Shown here: positions 49,317-57,857 of the stretch, piece after piece
How the letters are laid out: each line of letters opens with the position of its first letter
Numbering within the stretch: the first letter of the stretch is position 1
From: Tepidiforma thermophila
GTDB taxonomy: Bacteria > Chloroflexota > Dehalococcoidia > Tepidiformales > Tepidiformaceae
Assembly: GCF_002563855.1 (NCBI RefSeq)
Contig: NZ_PDJQ01000001.1
Coordinates: forward strand, 620,001 to 684,000
Length of the DNA stretch: 64,000 nucleotides
Direction: 5' to 3'
Translations under genes and position numbers: made by a program
Notes under the pieces: model-generated
The model's database searches: none
What the model was told of the DNA's origin: nothing
The model's input: the letters and a program-made list of their open reading frames with translations, nothing else

Positions 49317-50272
49317 CCGCCCCCGCGCTCGACGAGCTCATCGCCGGCGCGGTCGCGCTCGAAAAGTGGCCGCTCGCCCGGCTCGTCCGCCTCTTCGAGG
49401 ACGCGCGCCCCGAGGCCGTGCCCGGGAAAGCGGCCGCCATCGCCGCCCTCGAAACCCACGGCGCCCTGCCCCGCGCCATGGTCGCCGGCTTCACCGGGAC
49501 CCCGGGCAGCGGCAAATCTACCCTCGTCGGCGAACTCGCCGCCCGCATGGTCGCCCGCGACCCTGCTATCTCCGTCGCCGTGCTCGCCATCGACCCCTCC
49601 AGCTACCGCTCAGGCGGCTCCATCCTCGGCGACCGCACGCGCGTCCACTTCCCTATCGGCGAACGGCGGCTCTACTTCCGCTCCCAGCCCTCCGACCGTG
49701 AGCTCGGCGGCATCGGCCGGGCCACCTACCCCGTCGTCCGCGTGCTCGAGCGGCTCTTCGATTACGTCTTCGTCGAAACCGTCGGCATCGGCCAGAGCGA
49801 AGTCGAAGTGGAACGCCTGGCCGACCGCGTTTACCTCGTCCTCCAGCCCCTCGGCGGCGACCACATCCAGTTCATGAAGGCCGGCATCATGGAGGTGCCC
49901 CACGCCTTCATCCTCAATAAATGCGATGTCGGCGCCGCCGCCCGCCGGAGCTACCACGCCCTCCGCGCCAGCATCGACTTCGCACGCCCCGGCGAGGCGT
50001 CGCCTCCGCCGATCTTCCGCACCAGCGCGCTCTCCGGCGAAGGGCTCGACGACGTCCTAGCCGACCTCGTCGCCCACCGCACCCTCCGCGATGCGGCCGG
50101 CCGCCGGGAACGCGACCGCTACTTCTTCGAAAAGTGGGTGCGCGACGAGTACGGCCGCTTCGGGCTCGACCTGCTGGAGCGCCAGGGCGGCGCCGAGGGG
50201 CTGCTCGCGCGGGCCGCGACATTCGAAGCCGCCCAGGCCGCCTACCGGCCGCCCGTCGCCCCGCCCGGCTGA
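49313..50272 (+). CDS. meaB: MeaB/ArgK-type G3E GTPase, mutase chaperone
   Basis: A 319-residue G3E GTPase that protects and reloads B12-dependent mutases. P-loop GTPGSGKST (62-70), Walker B/switch FVETVGIGQSEVEV, base recognition NKCD, and a C-terminal dimerisation arm (RYFFEKWVRDEYGRFGLDLLE). The start GTG overlaps the mutase stop, so the enzyme and its chaperone are made together. This direct pairing supports the mutase assignment but does not separate Ecm from Mcm. Confidence 0.94.
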   Translation: MTAPALDELIAGAVALEKWPLARLVRLFEDARPEAVPGKAAAIAALETHGALPRAMVAGFTGTPGSGKSTLVGELAARMVARDPAISVAVLAIDPSSYRSGGSILGDRTRVHFPIGERRLYFRSQPSDRELGGIGRATYPVVRVLERLFDYVFVETVGIGQSEVEVERLADRVYLVLQPLGGDHIQFMKAGIMEVPHAFILNKCDVGAAARRSYHALRASIDFARPGEASPPPIFRTSALSGEGLDDVLADLVAHRTLRDAAGRRERDRYFFEKWVRDEYGRFGLDLLERQGGAEGLLARAATFEAAQAAYRPPVAPPG

Positions 50273-50285
50273 GGCCGGCCCCGGC

Positions 50286-50819
50286 TCACGGCCCGCAGGT
50301 AACCACTGCGGTGTGCTCGCTGCCGCGGTCCAGCTCCAGCCGGGTCTCCCCGGCTTCCAGCAGCTCCTCGCCATCGAAGGTGACTGAGACGAGCGGGCGC
50401 GAGTAGGTCACCGACTGGTCGACGAACCGCCAGCTGAAGCGCGCCTCGCCCTGGCGGATGTCGACGGTGTAGCTTCCCGCCGGGACACGGTAGGTGCCGG
50501 CCTCCCCCGGGCCAATCGCCCGCGCCGGCACCGCGAACACGGGCAGCAGGTTGATCAGCCGCCGAACCAGCCCCGGCGGCGGTGCAATCGGGTCGCAGCC
50601 GGCGTTTTCGAGCCGGACCTCCGCCGACCCGACGGCGAAGCTCGCGACGGCCAGCGCCCCGCCGACCACCACCGTGGCCGCGATCAGCAGCGCGAGCAGG
50701 AGCGAGATGATCCGCGCCGCGAGCGGCCAGGCAACCCACCAGCCGAGGATCGGCAGGATGGGCGGAACGAAGGGCGTCGGTCGCCCGGGTGAGCCGGGCA
50801 GGACGAGCGGAGCGGGCAT
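50286..50819 (-). CDS. Single-pass membrane protein of unknown function
   Basis: A 177-residue protein. A Pro-rich cytoplasmic N-terminus (residues 1-35) precedes a strong membrane segment (about 38-62), followed by an extracytoplasmic beta-rich domain: SAEVRLENAGCDPIAPP, AGTYRVPAGSYTVDIRQGEARFSW, VTFDGEELLEAGETRLELDRGSEHTAVVTCGP. The two Cys could form a disulfide. ATG 50819 is chosen because GGAGG precedes it by 9 nt; the longer frame is not plausible. It is downstream of the glycosyltransferase gene, possibly in one operon. Confidence 0.7.
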   Translation of the reverse strand: MPAPLVLPGSPGRPTPFVPPILPILGWWVAWPLAARIISLLLALLIAATVVVGGALAVASFAVGSAEVRLENAGCDPIAPPPGLVRRLINLLPVFAVPARAIGPGEAGTYRVPAGSYTVDIRQGEARFSWRFVDQSVTYSRPLVSVTFDGEELLEAGETRLELDRGSEHTAVVTCGP

Positions 50820-50958
50820 CGGGCGGCCTCCATGGTACGGACTGAGGCCTTCAGTTTCCGCCAGCCCGGCAGCCCTGCGGAGGGCCGACCGGGCCCCGCC
50901 GCGGGGGCCGGCTGCCGGACCGCCATGCCGCCACAGCCCGCAGCCTTCAGCCCTCGCG

Positions 50959-52065
50959 TCAGGCCCGGCCTGCGCCGTCGGTGCGGCCGTCGGCCGCATC
51001 CAGCGCCAGCGGGAGCTGCGCCGCAGCCTCGCGCCGGCCGCCTTCCGCGAGGATGGCGCGGTAGAGCTGCTCGTGCCGGAGCACGTTCAGCGCCGCGCTG
51101 AAGTGCCGCTCCACCCGCCGCCGGCACTCCCGCCGGTCCAGCTCCTTCGCCCGCCAGGCCGCCTCCGCAGCAGCGTCGATGTCCTCGCAGATGATGCCGG
51201 TCACGCCGTCCTGCACCACCTCCGGCACCGACCCGTTCCGGAAGGCGATGACGGGCGTGCCCGTGGCCATCGACTCGATCATCACCAGGCCGAACGGCTC
51301 CGGCCACTGGATGGGGAAGAGCGTGGCGAGCGCGTCGCGGTAGGCGCGCAGCTTCTCCTCCGTCGGCGGCTGCTGCTTCACCTCCACATCGAGCCCGCGC
51401 AGCCGCGGGCGCACCTCCGCCTCCCAGTACTCGTGCTCGATCGGCTCGTTGATCTTGACCACCATCAGCAGCGGCAGCCCGGCCCGCCGGGCGATCTCGA
51501 TCGCCTGCACCGGACCCTTCTCCGGGTTGATCCGCCCGCAGAACAGCAGGTACTCCCCGGGCCGGTCGCTAAAGGGGAACGCCGCCGGGTCGATGCCGTT
51601 GTGGATGACCGTCGCGTGCACCCCATCCGGCAGGGTCGAACGCTGGTGGTGGCTGATCGCGACGAGGTGCAGCCGCCGGCCGAGGTCGGCAATCAGCCCG
51701 CGGTTGTCAGGCGTCACCGGCCCGTGCACCGTGTGAACCACCGGAACCGGCACCGCGGCGCCCACGATGGGGCCAAGGAAGGTGTGGTCGTGGATGATGT
51801 CGAACTCGCGCCAGCGGTCGTAGGCGGCGAGCACGTGCCGCGCCTCGACTGCGGCGTTGCCGAGCAGCTTCGATGGCGGGTCCGGGAAGGTCGTCACCAG
51901 CCGCGCCTCGGTTCGTGAGCCGCCCGCGGCGAAGAGGGTCACATCGTGGCCGCGCCGGGCCAGCCCGTCCGCGAGGTAGCTGACCACCCACTCGATGCCG
52001 CCGTAGCCCGTCGGCGGAACGGCGAACCACGGCGGCGCAACGATGGCGATCCGCATCGTCTCCAT
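50959..52065 (-). CDS. Glycosyltransferase family 4
   Basis: A 368-residue GT-B fold glycosyltransferase. It has the N-terminal MRIAIVAPPWFAVPPTGYGGIEWVV and DIIHDHTFLGP, the second domain VIHNGIDPAAFPF...LLFCGRINPEKGPVQAIEIAR, and the donor-binding PIQWPEPFGLVMIESMATGTPVIAFRNGSVPEVVQDGVTG (GT4 E-x7-E). The sugar and acceptor are unknown. It follows the GDE-like glucosidase on the same strand (110-bp gap), suggesting a role in storage or surface glycan metabolism. ATG 52056 is an alternative start. Confidence 0.93.
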   Translation of the reverse strand: METMRIAIVAPPWFAVPPTGYGGIEWVVSYLADGLARRGHDVTLFAAGGSRTEARLVTTFPDPPSKLLGNAAVEARHVLAAYDRWREFDIIHDHTFLGPIVGAAVPVPVVHTVHGPVTPDNRGLIADLGRRLHLVAISHHQRSTLPDGVHATVIHNGIDPAAFPFSDRPGEYLLFCGRINPEKGPVQAIEIARRAGLPLLMVVKINEPIEHEYWEAEVRPRLRGLDVEVKQQPPTEEKLRAYRDALATLFPIQWPEPFGLVMIESMATGTPVIAFRNGSVPEVVQDGVTGIICEDIDAAAEAAWRAKELDRRECRRRVERHFSAALNVLRHEQLYRAILAEGGRREAAAQLPLALDAADGRTDGAGRA

Positions 52066-52174
52066 CTCGCATCCCTCGGGTTCGAACGGTTCTCTGGCGC
52101 GGGCCGCCCCGGCCGCGCCTTACCACCATTCTTCGTTCGCTATTGCGAAGACGTCAATACCGCGTCGGCTGCCG

Positions 52175-54331
52175 CTACCGCGGCCACCGGTCGGAGAGCA
52201 CGATGGCGAGGTCGCCCCGCACCCCTTCGACCTCCACCGCGACCCCGGCCGCGCCCCGCCGGAAGGCGAGGTCGACCCCGGCGCCGGCCACCCGGAGGTT
52301 CCGCAGCCGCACCCACTCGACCATCCCCGGCAGCTGCGGGCGGGTGATTGCGAGCGTGCGCGGCCCGGCCGGGCGCACCCCCAGCATCGTCGCCAGCACG
52401 AACGGCAGGCTCGCCGCCGACCACGCCTGCGGCCGCGAAGCGACCGGGTACGGCGTGGGCACCAGCCGCAGCTCCCGCGGGTCGCCGCAGTACAGCTCGG
52501 GGATGCGGTAGGCCGGGAAGGCGAGCGCCGCCTCGATGAACGCCGTCCCCAGCGCCCGCGCAAGGTCGTCGAAACCGTGCCGCCGCAGCCCGGCGAGCAG
52601 GATCGCGTTGTCGTGCGGCCAGACGGAGCCCGTGTGGTAGCCGAGCGGGTTGTAGCCAGCCACCGACGACGCCAGCGTCCGTACGCCCCAGCCGCTGAAC
52701 AGGTCCGACTGGAAGGCGCGGTCGGCGAAGGCGGCCGCCCGCGCGGGCAGCGGGTCGCCCAGCCAGAGGAGGTGGCCCGGGTTCGAAGCCGGCGTCGGCA
52801 CCGGCGTCCGCCCCCGCTCGAGGCAGAGCACGTAACCGAGGGCATCGTCGCCGAACCGCTCCTCGATGAGCGCCGCCAGCCGGCCGGCGGCAGCTTCGGC
52901 GCCGTCGGCGGGCTCGCCGCAGAGCGCCGCCATCCGCACGAACGCCCGCAGCGCCGCCAGCGTGTAGCCCTGCACCTCGACAAGGGCAATCGGCGGCTCG
53001 GCGAGCCGCCCATCCGGCCAGCGGATCGCGTCGTGCGAGTCCTTCCACCCCTGGTTCTCCAGCCCCGCAGGAGACTCCCGGGCATAGGCCACCACGCCCC
53101 CGTGCCGCTCCAGTTCGGCCAGGCACCAGCGGGCCGCCGCCCGGAGGTTCGGCCAGAGCCGCTCGATCGCCGCCCGGTCGCCCGTCCAGGCCAGGTACTC
53201 CTCAGCCGCGACCAGGAAGAGCGGGGTCGCATCGATGCTGCCGTAGTACCGGCCGAAGGGCACCTCGCCGATGCGCGCCAGCTCGCCCCAGCGCAGCTCA
53301 TGGGGAACCTTGCCCGGGGCTGCGTCGCTCGCAGGGTCGTGCTCCTCCGCCTGGTAGCGGGCCAGCACCTCCAGCGCCCCGCGCAGCAGCCGCGGCGCCC
53401 ACGGCGCCAGGAACATACCCGTGACCAGGCTGTCGCGCCCGAACAGCGTATCGAACCAGGGCACCCCGGCCGCGATGAACTCCGTCCCGTCCACCCCCGT
53501 CCGCAAGGCCCGCACATCGAGCAGCGCGCGCTCCACGGCGTCGTTCAGCGGCTCGTAGTCGCACTGGAAGCGCGTCGCCTCGTCGAGGAAGGTCCGCTCC
53601 TCGCGCTGCACCCGCGCAATCACCTGCGGCACCGGCTGGCGCTCCCCCGGTTCGCCCGTGCTCACCCGGATGTCGAGCACCACCGTCTCCCGCGGCTCCA
53701 GCACGAGCCGGTAGAGCGCCCCGCCGGCGCCGATCGACGAAGGCGGCGGGTCGAACCGCACCGAGGTCGTCCGCACCGTGCCGTCGGCCCCCGCGTACCG
53801 GAAGCGGATGCCCGTCCGCCCCGCCTGCGCATCCACCGGCGGCCGCGGGCTCCGCCGCTCGAAGCCGCGGACCTCGAAGATGTCGTGGAAATCAGCATCG
53901 ACCTCGAGCCGCACCTCGACCGCCTGCGGGTCCGGGTGGTAGTTCGAAACGGTCAGGCTCTCGACGAGCCCCCGGCCGAGCACCCGCCGGCGGCGGATGA
54001 CGAGCGCCCGCGCCGGAACCACCCGCCCGCCCGGTTCCGCCATCGCCGGGTTCGTGTACACGGCCGAGAAGATCGCGCCCGACTGGCTCGCATCGAGCAG
54101 GATCGGCGCCACGCCGCCCAGCGTCAGCCGGAAGCGCGAGAGGTGGCGCGTGTCGCAACGGTAGAGCCCCGTCGCCTCGTGCTCCTCCGCATCGATATCG
54201 CCGCCCGGCAGCGCCACGAGCGAAACGCCGTCGTTCCGAAGGATCACGCAGTCGGTAATCGAGCCCGTCGGCTGCGGTTCTTCGCCGACCGGCAGCCAGC
54301 CCGCCGCGGGGATCGGTCGCGCCTTCGACAT
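52175..54331 (-). CDS. Glycogen-debranching-like amylo-alpha-1,6-glucosidase family protein
   Basis: A 718-residue cytoplasmic protein. The N-terminal domain (about 15-225) is the beta-sandwich GDE_N_bis type: ILRNDGVSLVALPGGDIDAEEHEATGLYRCDTRHLSRFRL. The C-terminal (alpha/alpha)6 barrel has FDTLFGRDSLVTGMFLAPWAPRL, FGRYYGSIDATPLFLVAAEEYL, GWKDSHDAIRWPDGR and TGSVWPHDNAILLAGLRRHGF, all typical of this glucosidase family. It probably hydrolyses alpha-glucosidic links in glycogen-like or trehalose-like glycans. ATG 54331 fits the domain start; the longer frame upstream has no family similarity. Confidence 0.9.
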   Translation of the reverse strand: MSKARPIPAAGWLPVGEEPQPTGSITDCVILRNDGVSLVALPGGDIDAEEHEATGLYRCDTRHLSRFRLTLGGVAPILLDASQSGAIFSAVYTNPAMAEPGGRVVPARALVIRRRRVLGRGLVESLTVSNYHPDPQAVEVRLEVDADFHDIFEVRGFERRSPRPPVDAQAGRTGIRFRYAGADGTVRTTSVRFDPPPSSIGAGGALYRLVLEPRETVVLDIRVSTGEPGERQPVPQVIARVQREERTFLDEATRFQCDYEPLNDAVERALLDVRALRTGVDGTEFIAAGVPWFDTLFGRDSLVTGMFLAPWAPRLLRGALEVLARYQAEEHDPASDAAPGKVPHELRWGELARIGEVPFGRYYGSIDATPLFLVAAEEYLAWTGDRAAIERLWPNLRAAARWCLAELERHGGVVAYARESPAGLENQGWKDSHDAIRWPDGRLAEPPIALVEVQGYTLAALRAFVRMAALCGEPADGAEAAAGRLAALIEERFGDDALGYVLCLERGRTPVPTPASNPGHLLWLGDPLPARAAAFADRAFQSDLFSGWGVRTLASSVAGYNPLGYHTGSVWPHDNAILLAGLRRHGFDDLARALGTAFIEAALAFPAYRIPELYCGDPRELRLVPTPYPVASRPQAWSAASLPFVLATMLGVRPAGPRTLAITRPQLPGMVEWVRLRNLRVAGAGVDLAFRRGAAGVAVEVEGVRGDLAIVLSDRWPR

Positions 54332-54470
54332 GCCTGCTTCGCGGGAAATTCTCCCCCGCAGCCCGCGCCCGGTGAAGGGCAGCGCCCGCACCCGGTGACA
54401 CCTCCCCCTCGGAGCTCCGCACCCGCCCCCGCACGCTGACCCCGAACTTCACACGGAGGTCAGCACCACC

Positions 54471-55358
54471 TTGGCACTCACCCTCATCGAAGCCGCGAAG
54501 CTCAGCAACGATACCCTCCTCGCCGGCGTCATCGAGACGATCGCGCAGGAAAGCCCCGTCCTCCAGCGCCTCCCCTTCATCGAAATCGTCGGCAACGGCC
54601 TCACCTACAACCGCGAGAACGTCCCCCCGTCGGCCGCCTTCTACGATGTCGGCGACGACTGGGACGAGAGCACCCCCACCTTCACCCAGGCCACCGCCAC
54701 CCTCAAGATCCTCGGCGGCGACGCCGACATCGATAACTTCCTCAAGGCCACCCGCTCCAACCTCCAGGACCTCGAGGCCGCCATCGTCCAGCTCAAGGCG
54801 AAGGCCGTCCAGGCGCTCTTCGACGATACCTTCATCAACGGCAACGCCGCCGCCAACCCGCGCAGCTTCGACGGCATCGACCGCCTCTGCGACCCGGCCC
54901 AGGTGGTCTCCATGGGCCCCAACGGCGGCACCCTCACCCTCGCGAAGCTCGATGAGCTGATCGACCGCGTCCGCGGCGGCAAGCCCGACCTCCTCCTCAT
55001 GAGCCGCCGCTCCCGCCGCACCCTCAACGAGATCGCCCGCGCCTCCGGCGGCTTCCTCGAAGCCGACCGCGACGAGTTCGGCCGCATGGTCCAGTACTAC
55101 GACGGCATCCCCATCGGCCTGAACGACTACATCGCCGACGACCAGGCGGTCGGCACCAGCACCGACTGCAGCACCATCTACGCCATGCAGTTCGGCGAGG
55201 GCGGCCTCGCCGGGCTCACCGCCCCCGGCGGCCTCACCGTCGAGCGGGTCGGCAGCCTCGAAACGAAGGACGCCAGCCGCATCCGCGTGAAGTGGTACGC
55301 CGGCCTCGCCCTCTTCAACTCCGTCAAACTCGCCAAGCTCGTCGGCGTCCGTCCGTAA
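54471..55358 (+). CDS. Phage-type HK97-fold major capsid protein (orphan)
   Basis: A 295-residue protein that I recognise as a phage major capsid protein type: EAAKLSNDTLLAGVIETIAQESPVLQRLPFIEIVGNGLTYNRE, a beta-rich middle with AKAVQALFDDTFINGN, then LLLMSRRSRRTLNEIARASGG, VQYYDGIPIGLNDYI and VKWYAGLALFNSVKLAKLVGV at the end. The frame is intact, with TTG start 54471 and GGAGGT 10 nt before it. Codon use looks like the host. No portal, prohead protease, scaffold or tail gene is adjacent; the next gene is on the other strand. It could be a prophage relic, a domesticated capsid or, less likely, an encapsulin. Confidence 0.8.
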   Translation: MALTLIEAAKLSNDTLLAGVIETIAQESPVLQRLPFIEIVGNGLTYNRENVPPSAAFYDVGDDWDESTPTFTQATATLKILGGDADIDNFLKATRSNLQDLEAAIVQLKAKAVQALFDDTFINGNAAANPRSFDGIDRLCDPAQVVSMGPNGGTLTLAKLDELIDRVRGGKPDLLLMSRRSRRTLNEIARASGGFLEADRDEFGRMVQYYDGIPIGLNDYIADDQAVGTSTDCSTIYAMQFGEGGLAGLTAPGGLTVERVGSLETKDASRIRVKWYAGLALFNSVKLAKLVGVRP

Positions 55359-55401
55359 CGCCCCCGGCTCCAACCGCGGCGGGGTGAGCGGCCCCGCCCC
55401 C

Positions 55402-57789
55402 TCAGGCCGCCGCCAGCCGGTGGCGGCCCGCCTCCTTCGCCCGGTAGAGCGCCCGGTCCGCAGCCTCGTACGTGACCGAGAGCGCGTCGAGCGGCCGGTC
55501 CTCCGGGGCCGGCTGCCACGGCGCAAACCCGCCGCTCACCGTGACCTGCAGCTCGAGCCCGCCCCCGATCGCCACCGGTTCGCGCGCGACCTCGCCCACG
55601 CACCGCAGCGCAATCTCCTTCGCCTCCGTCGCCGGCACCGTAAAGAACACCGCGAACTCCTCCCCGCCGATCCGCCCCACCACCCCGGCCTCCCCGGCCG
55701 CCGCCTCCAGCCGCCGCGCGACCTCCCGCAGCACCACATCGCCCGCCGGGTGCCCGTACGTGTCGTTGATCTTCTTGAAGTAGTCGATATCGAAGATCGC
55801 GATCGCCGTCGGCGAGTGGATCGCCGCCTGGTGGAACCACGCCCGCCGGTTCAGCGCCCCGGTCAGCGCATCATGGTTCGCAAGGTATTCCGCCTCGATC
55901 CGCAGCCGGTCCAGCTCCGCAGCCTGCTCCTCCAGCGCCACCGCGTTCGCCCGCAGCACCTCCATCGTTTCCTCCATCTCCTCCTCCGCCCGGACGATGT
56001 CGGTGATATCCCGCGCCACGACGTAGCTCTCGTCGTCCGTCGCCGCGGAGGCGTTGAACGACACCCAGCGCCAGCTCCCGTCGGCATGCCGGAACCGCCC
56101 ACGCAGGTCGCACGCGTCCCGCCCTTCGAGCACCGCCCGCGCCCGCGCAATCTGCTCCTCCCGGTCGTCGGGGTGCACGAAGTGCCACAGGCTCTGGCCG
56201 ATCAGCTCCTCCGGCTTCCACCCCAGCGTCCGCTCCCAGGCCGGGCTCACCCGCTTGAACCGCCCCCGCCCGGTCACGATCGCCAGCATATCGATCGAGT
56301 AGGCGAACACCCGGTCGCGGTCCCGCTCGGCCTCCCGTTCGGCCGTCACATCCCGCCCGATGAACACGAACCCGCCCGGCGCCCCGCCCTCGCCCGGCAG
56401 CGCCGAGATCGTCACCCAGATGGTCAGCAGCTCCCCGCCCGGCCGCCGGTAGAGCCACTCCCGCTGGATGCTCACGCCCGGCCGCAGCTCCGCGATGAGC
56501 GCTGCCAGCCCCCGCCCGGTGCCCAGCGCAGCCAGGTGCCCCACCGACGGCAGCGCCCGCAGCTCCTCCGCCGACATCCCGAGCAGCGCCTCCGCCGCCG
56601 GGTTCGCCCGCGTGATCCGCCCCTGCCCGTCGGTCGCCAGGATCGCCAGCCCCGCACCATCCACGATCGCCCGCTGCAGCGCCAGCGCCTCCCCCAGCTC
56701 CTTCGTCCGCCGCGCCGCCAGCGCCTCCGCCCGGCGCCGCCAGGTCACCAGCAGCCACGCCGTCCCCGCCAGCAGCACCGTCAGCAGCGTGCCTGCCGCG
56801 GCCACCGTATCGGCCAGCGCCGCGTTGCTCACCGGGAATGCCGCCCCCGGCCGCACCTCCAGGCGCACCACCCGGCCGCCCAGGACCGCCCGCCGCACCG
56901 CCAGCTCCTCCCCGGCCTGGCCCCCCGTCGCGAACAGCATCGGCCCCTCGGCAGCCGAGTCATCGAACACCGTAATCTCCACCTCCGGCGCCATCACCCC
57001 GAGCGCCGCCCGGTAGAACTCCTCCTGCGCGAACACCGCGAACACCCACCCCGCAGTCGCCCGCTCCCGCCCCTCGGCGTCGAACGGCGCCGGCCGCTCC
57101 CCGTACACCGGCACGAAGAGGATGAACCCCGGCGCCCCGTCGCGCACCAGCGGCACCGTCCCCGTCATCTGCATCGACCCGGAGCGCGCCGCCGCCAGCG
57201 CCGCCGCCCGCTGCACCGGCGCGCCATCGAACCGCACCCCCAGCGAACCCCGGTTCTCCTCCAGCGGCTCCACGTACTGCACCACCCACGCCGGCCCGGC
57301 CGCCGGCCCGCTCCCCGGCACCGGCCGCACCTCCGCCGGCGTGCCCCCCGGCCCCAGCCGCGCCGCAAACGCCGGCAGCTCCGACTCCGGCACCACCGCC
57401 GCGTACCCCACCGACCGGAACCCGGGGTACCGCTGCCCCACCCGCATCCCCTCCACGAACCCGCGCCACTCCTCCGCCGTCACCTCCTCCGAGGCGCCGA
57501 AGAGCGCCGCCCCGCCGAGCAGCACGCTCTCGTAGGCCGCCAGCCGCGTCTCCAGCCGCTGCACCGCCTGCGCCGCCTCCGCCGCCAGCCGCTCCCGGTC
57601 CCGCGCCGCGCCCTCGGCCTGGAGCTGCGCCGTCAGCAGCGCCGTCGCGATGACCCCCGCGGCAGCCACCGCCAGCGGCAGCACCGGCCCGCGCCCCAGC
57701 GCCCGCAGCAGCCACCCGAAACGGCCCCCTCGCACGCAGTCTCCCCTCCGGCGGAGCAGCCTCCGCCCTCTTTCCTTACGTTTCGGCAC
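55402..57789 (-). CDS. CHASE-PAS-PAS-GGDEF diguanylate cyclase
   Basis: A 795-residue membrane sensor. A cytoplasmic Arg-rich start and TM1 (about 35-53) are followed by an extracytoplasmic CHASE domain (70-320, YPGFRSVGYAAVVPESELPAF) and TM2 (about 330-350). Two PAS domains follow (ILATDGQGRITRANPAAEALLG; MLAIVTGRGRFKRVSPAWERTLGW with a PAC segment), then GGDEF with LTGALNRRAWF, IAIFDIDYFKKINDTYGHPAGD and the active site GGEEF (708-712). The inhibitory RxxD site expected five residues before GGEEF is absent. It would make c-di-GMP in response to a small external ligand. It lies, oppositely oriented, between the two phage genes. Confidence 0.92.
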   Translation of the reverse strand: MPKRKERGRRLLRRRGDCVRGGRFGWLLRALGRGPVLPLAVAAAGVIATALLTAQLQAEGAARDRERLAAEAAQAVQRLETRLAAYESVLLGGAALFGASEEVTAEEWRGFVEGMRVGQRYPGFRSVGYAAVVPESELPAFAARLGPGGTPAEVRPVPGSGPAAGPAWVVQYVEPLEENRGSLGVRFDGAPVQRAAALAAARSGSMQMTGTVPLVRDGAPGFILFVPVYGERPAPFDAEGRERATAGWVFAVFAQEEFYRAALGVMAPEVEITVFDDSAAEGPMLFATGGQAGEELAVRRAVLGGRVVRLEVRPGAAFPVSNAALADTVAAAGTLLTVLLAGTAWLLVTWRRRAEALAARRTKELGEALALQRAIVDGAGLAILATDGQGRITRANPAAEALLGMSAEELRALPSVGHLAALGTGRGLAALIAELRPGVSIQREWLYRRPGGELLTIWVTISALPGEGGAPGGFVFIGRDVTAEREAERDRDRVFAYSIDMLAIVTGRGRFKRVSPAWERTLGWKPEELIGQSLWHFVHPDDREEQIARARAVLEGRDACDLRGRFRHADGSWRWVSFNASAATDDESYVVARDITDIVRAEEEMEETMEVLRANAVALEEQAAELDRLRIEAEYLANHDALTGALNRRAWFHQAAIHSPTAIAIFDIDYFKKINDTYGHPAGDVVLREVARRLEAAAGEAGVVGRIGGEEFAVFFTVPATEAKEIALRCVGEVAREPVAIGGGLELQVTVSGGFAPWQPAPEDRPLDALSVTYEAADRALYRAKEAGRHRLAAA

Positions 57790-57857
57790 GCAACCGCCCG
57801 CGCTGGAGTGCCTCCGGCCCCTTGGCGCTCGCCCGCCGCCCCGGCCACCTTCGCCCC

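Noticed and set aside
54471-55358. Encapsulin nanocompartment
   Set aside because: The N-terminal sequence and the nearby terminase fit phage capsid better, and no cargo gene (ferritin-like, peroxidase) is adjacent. It is kept as a minor alternative only.
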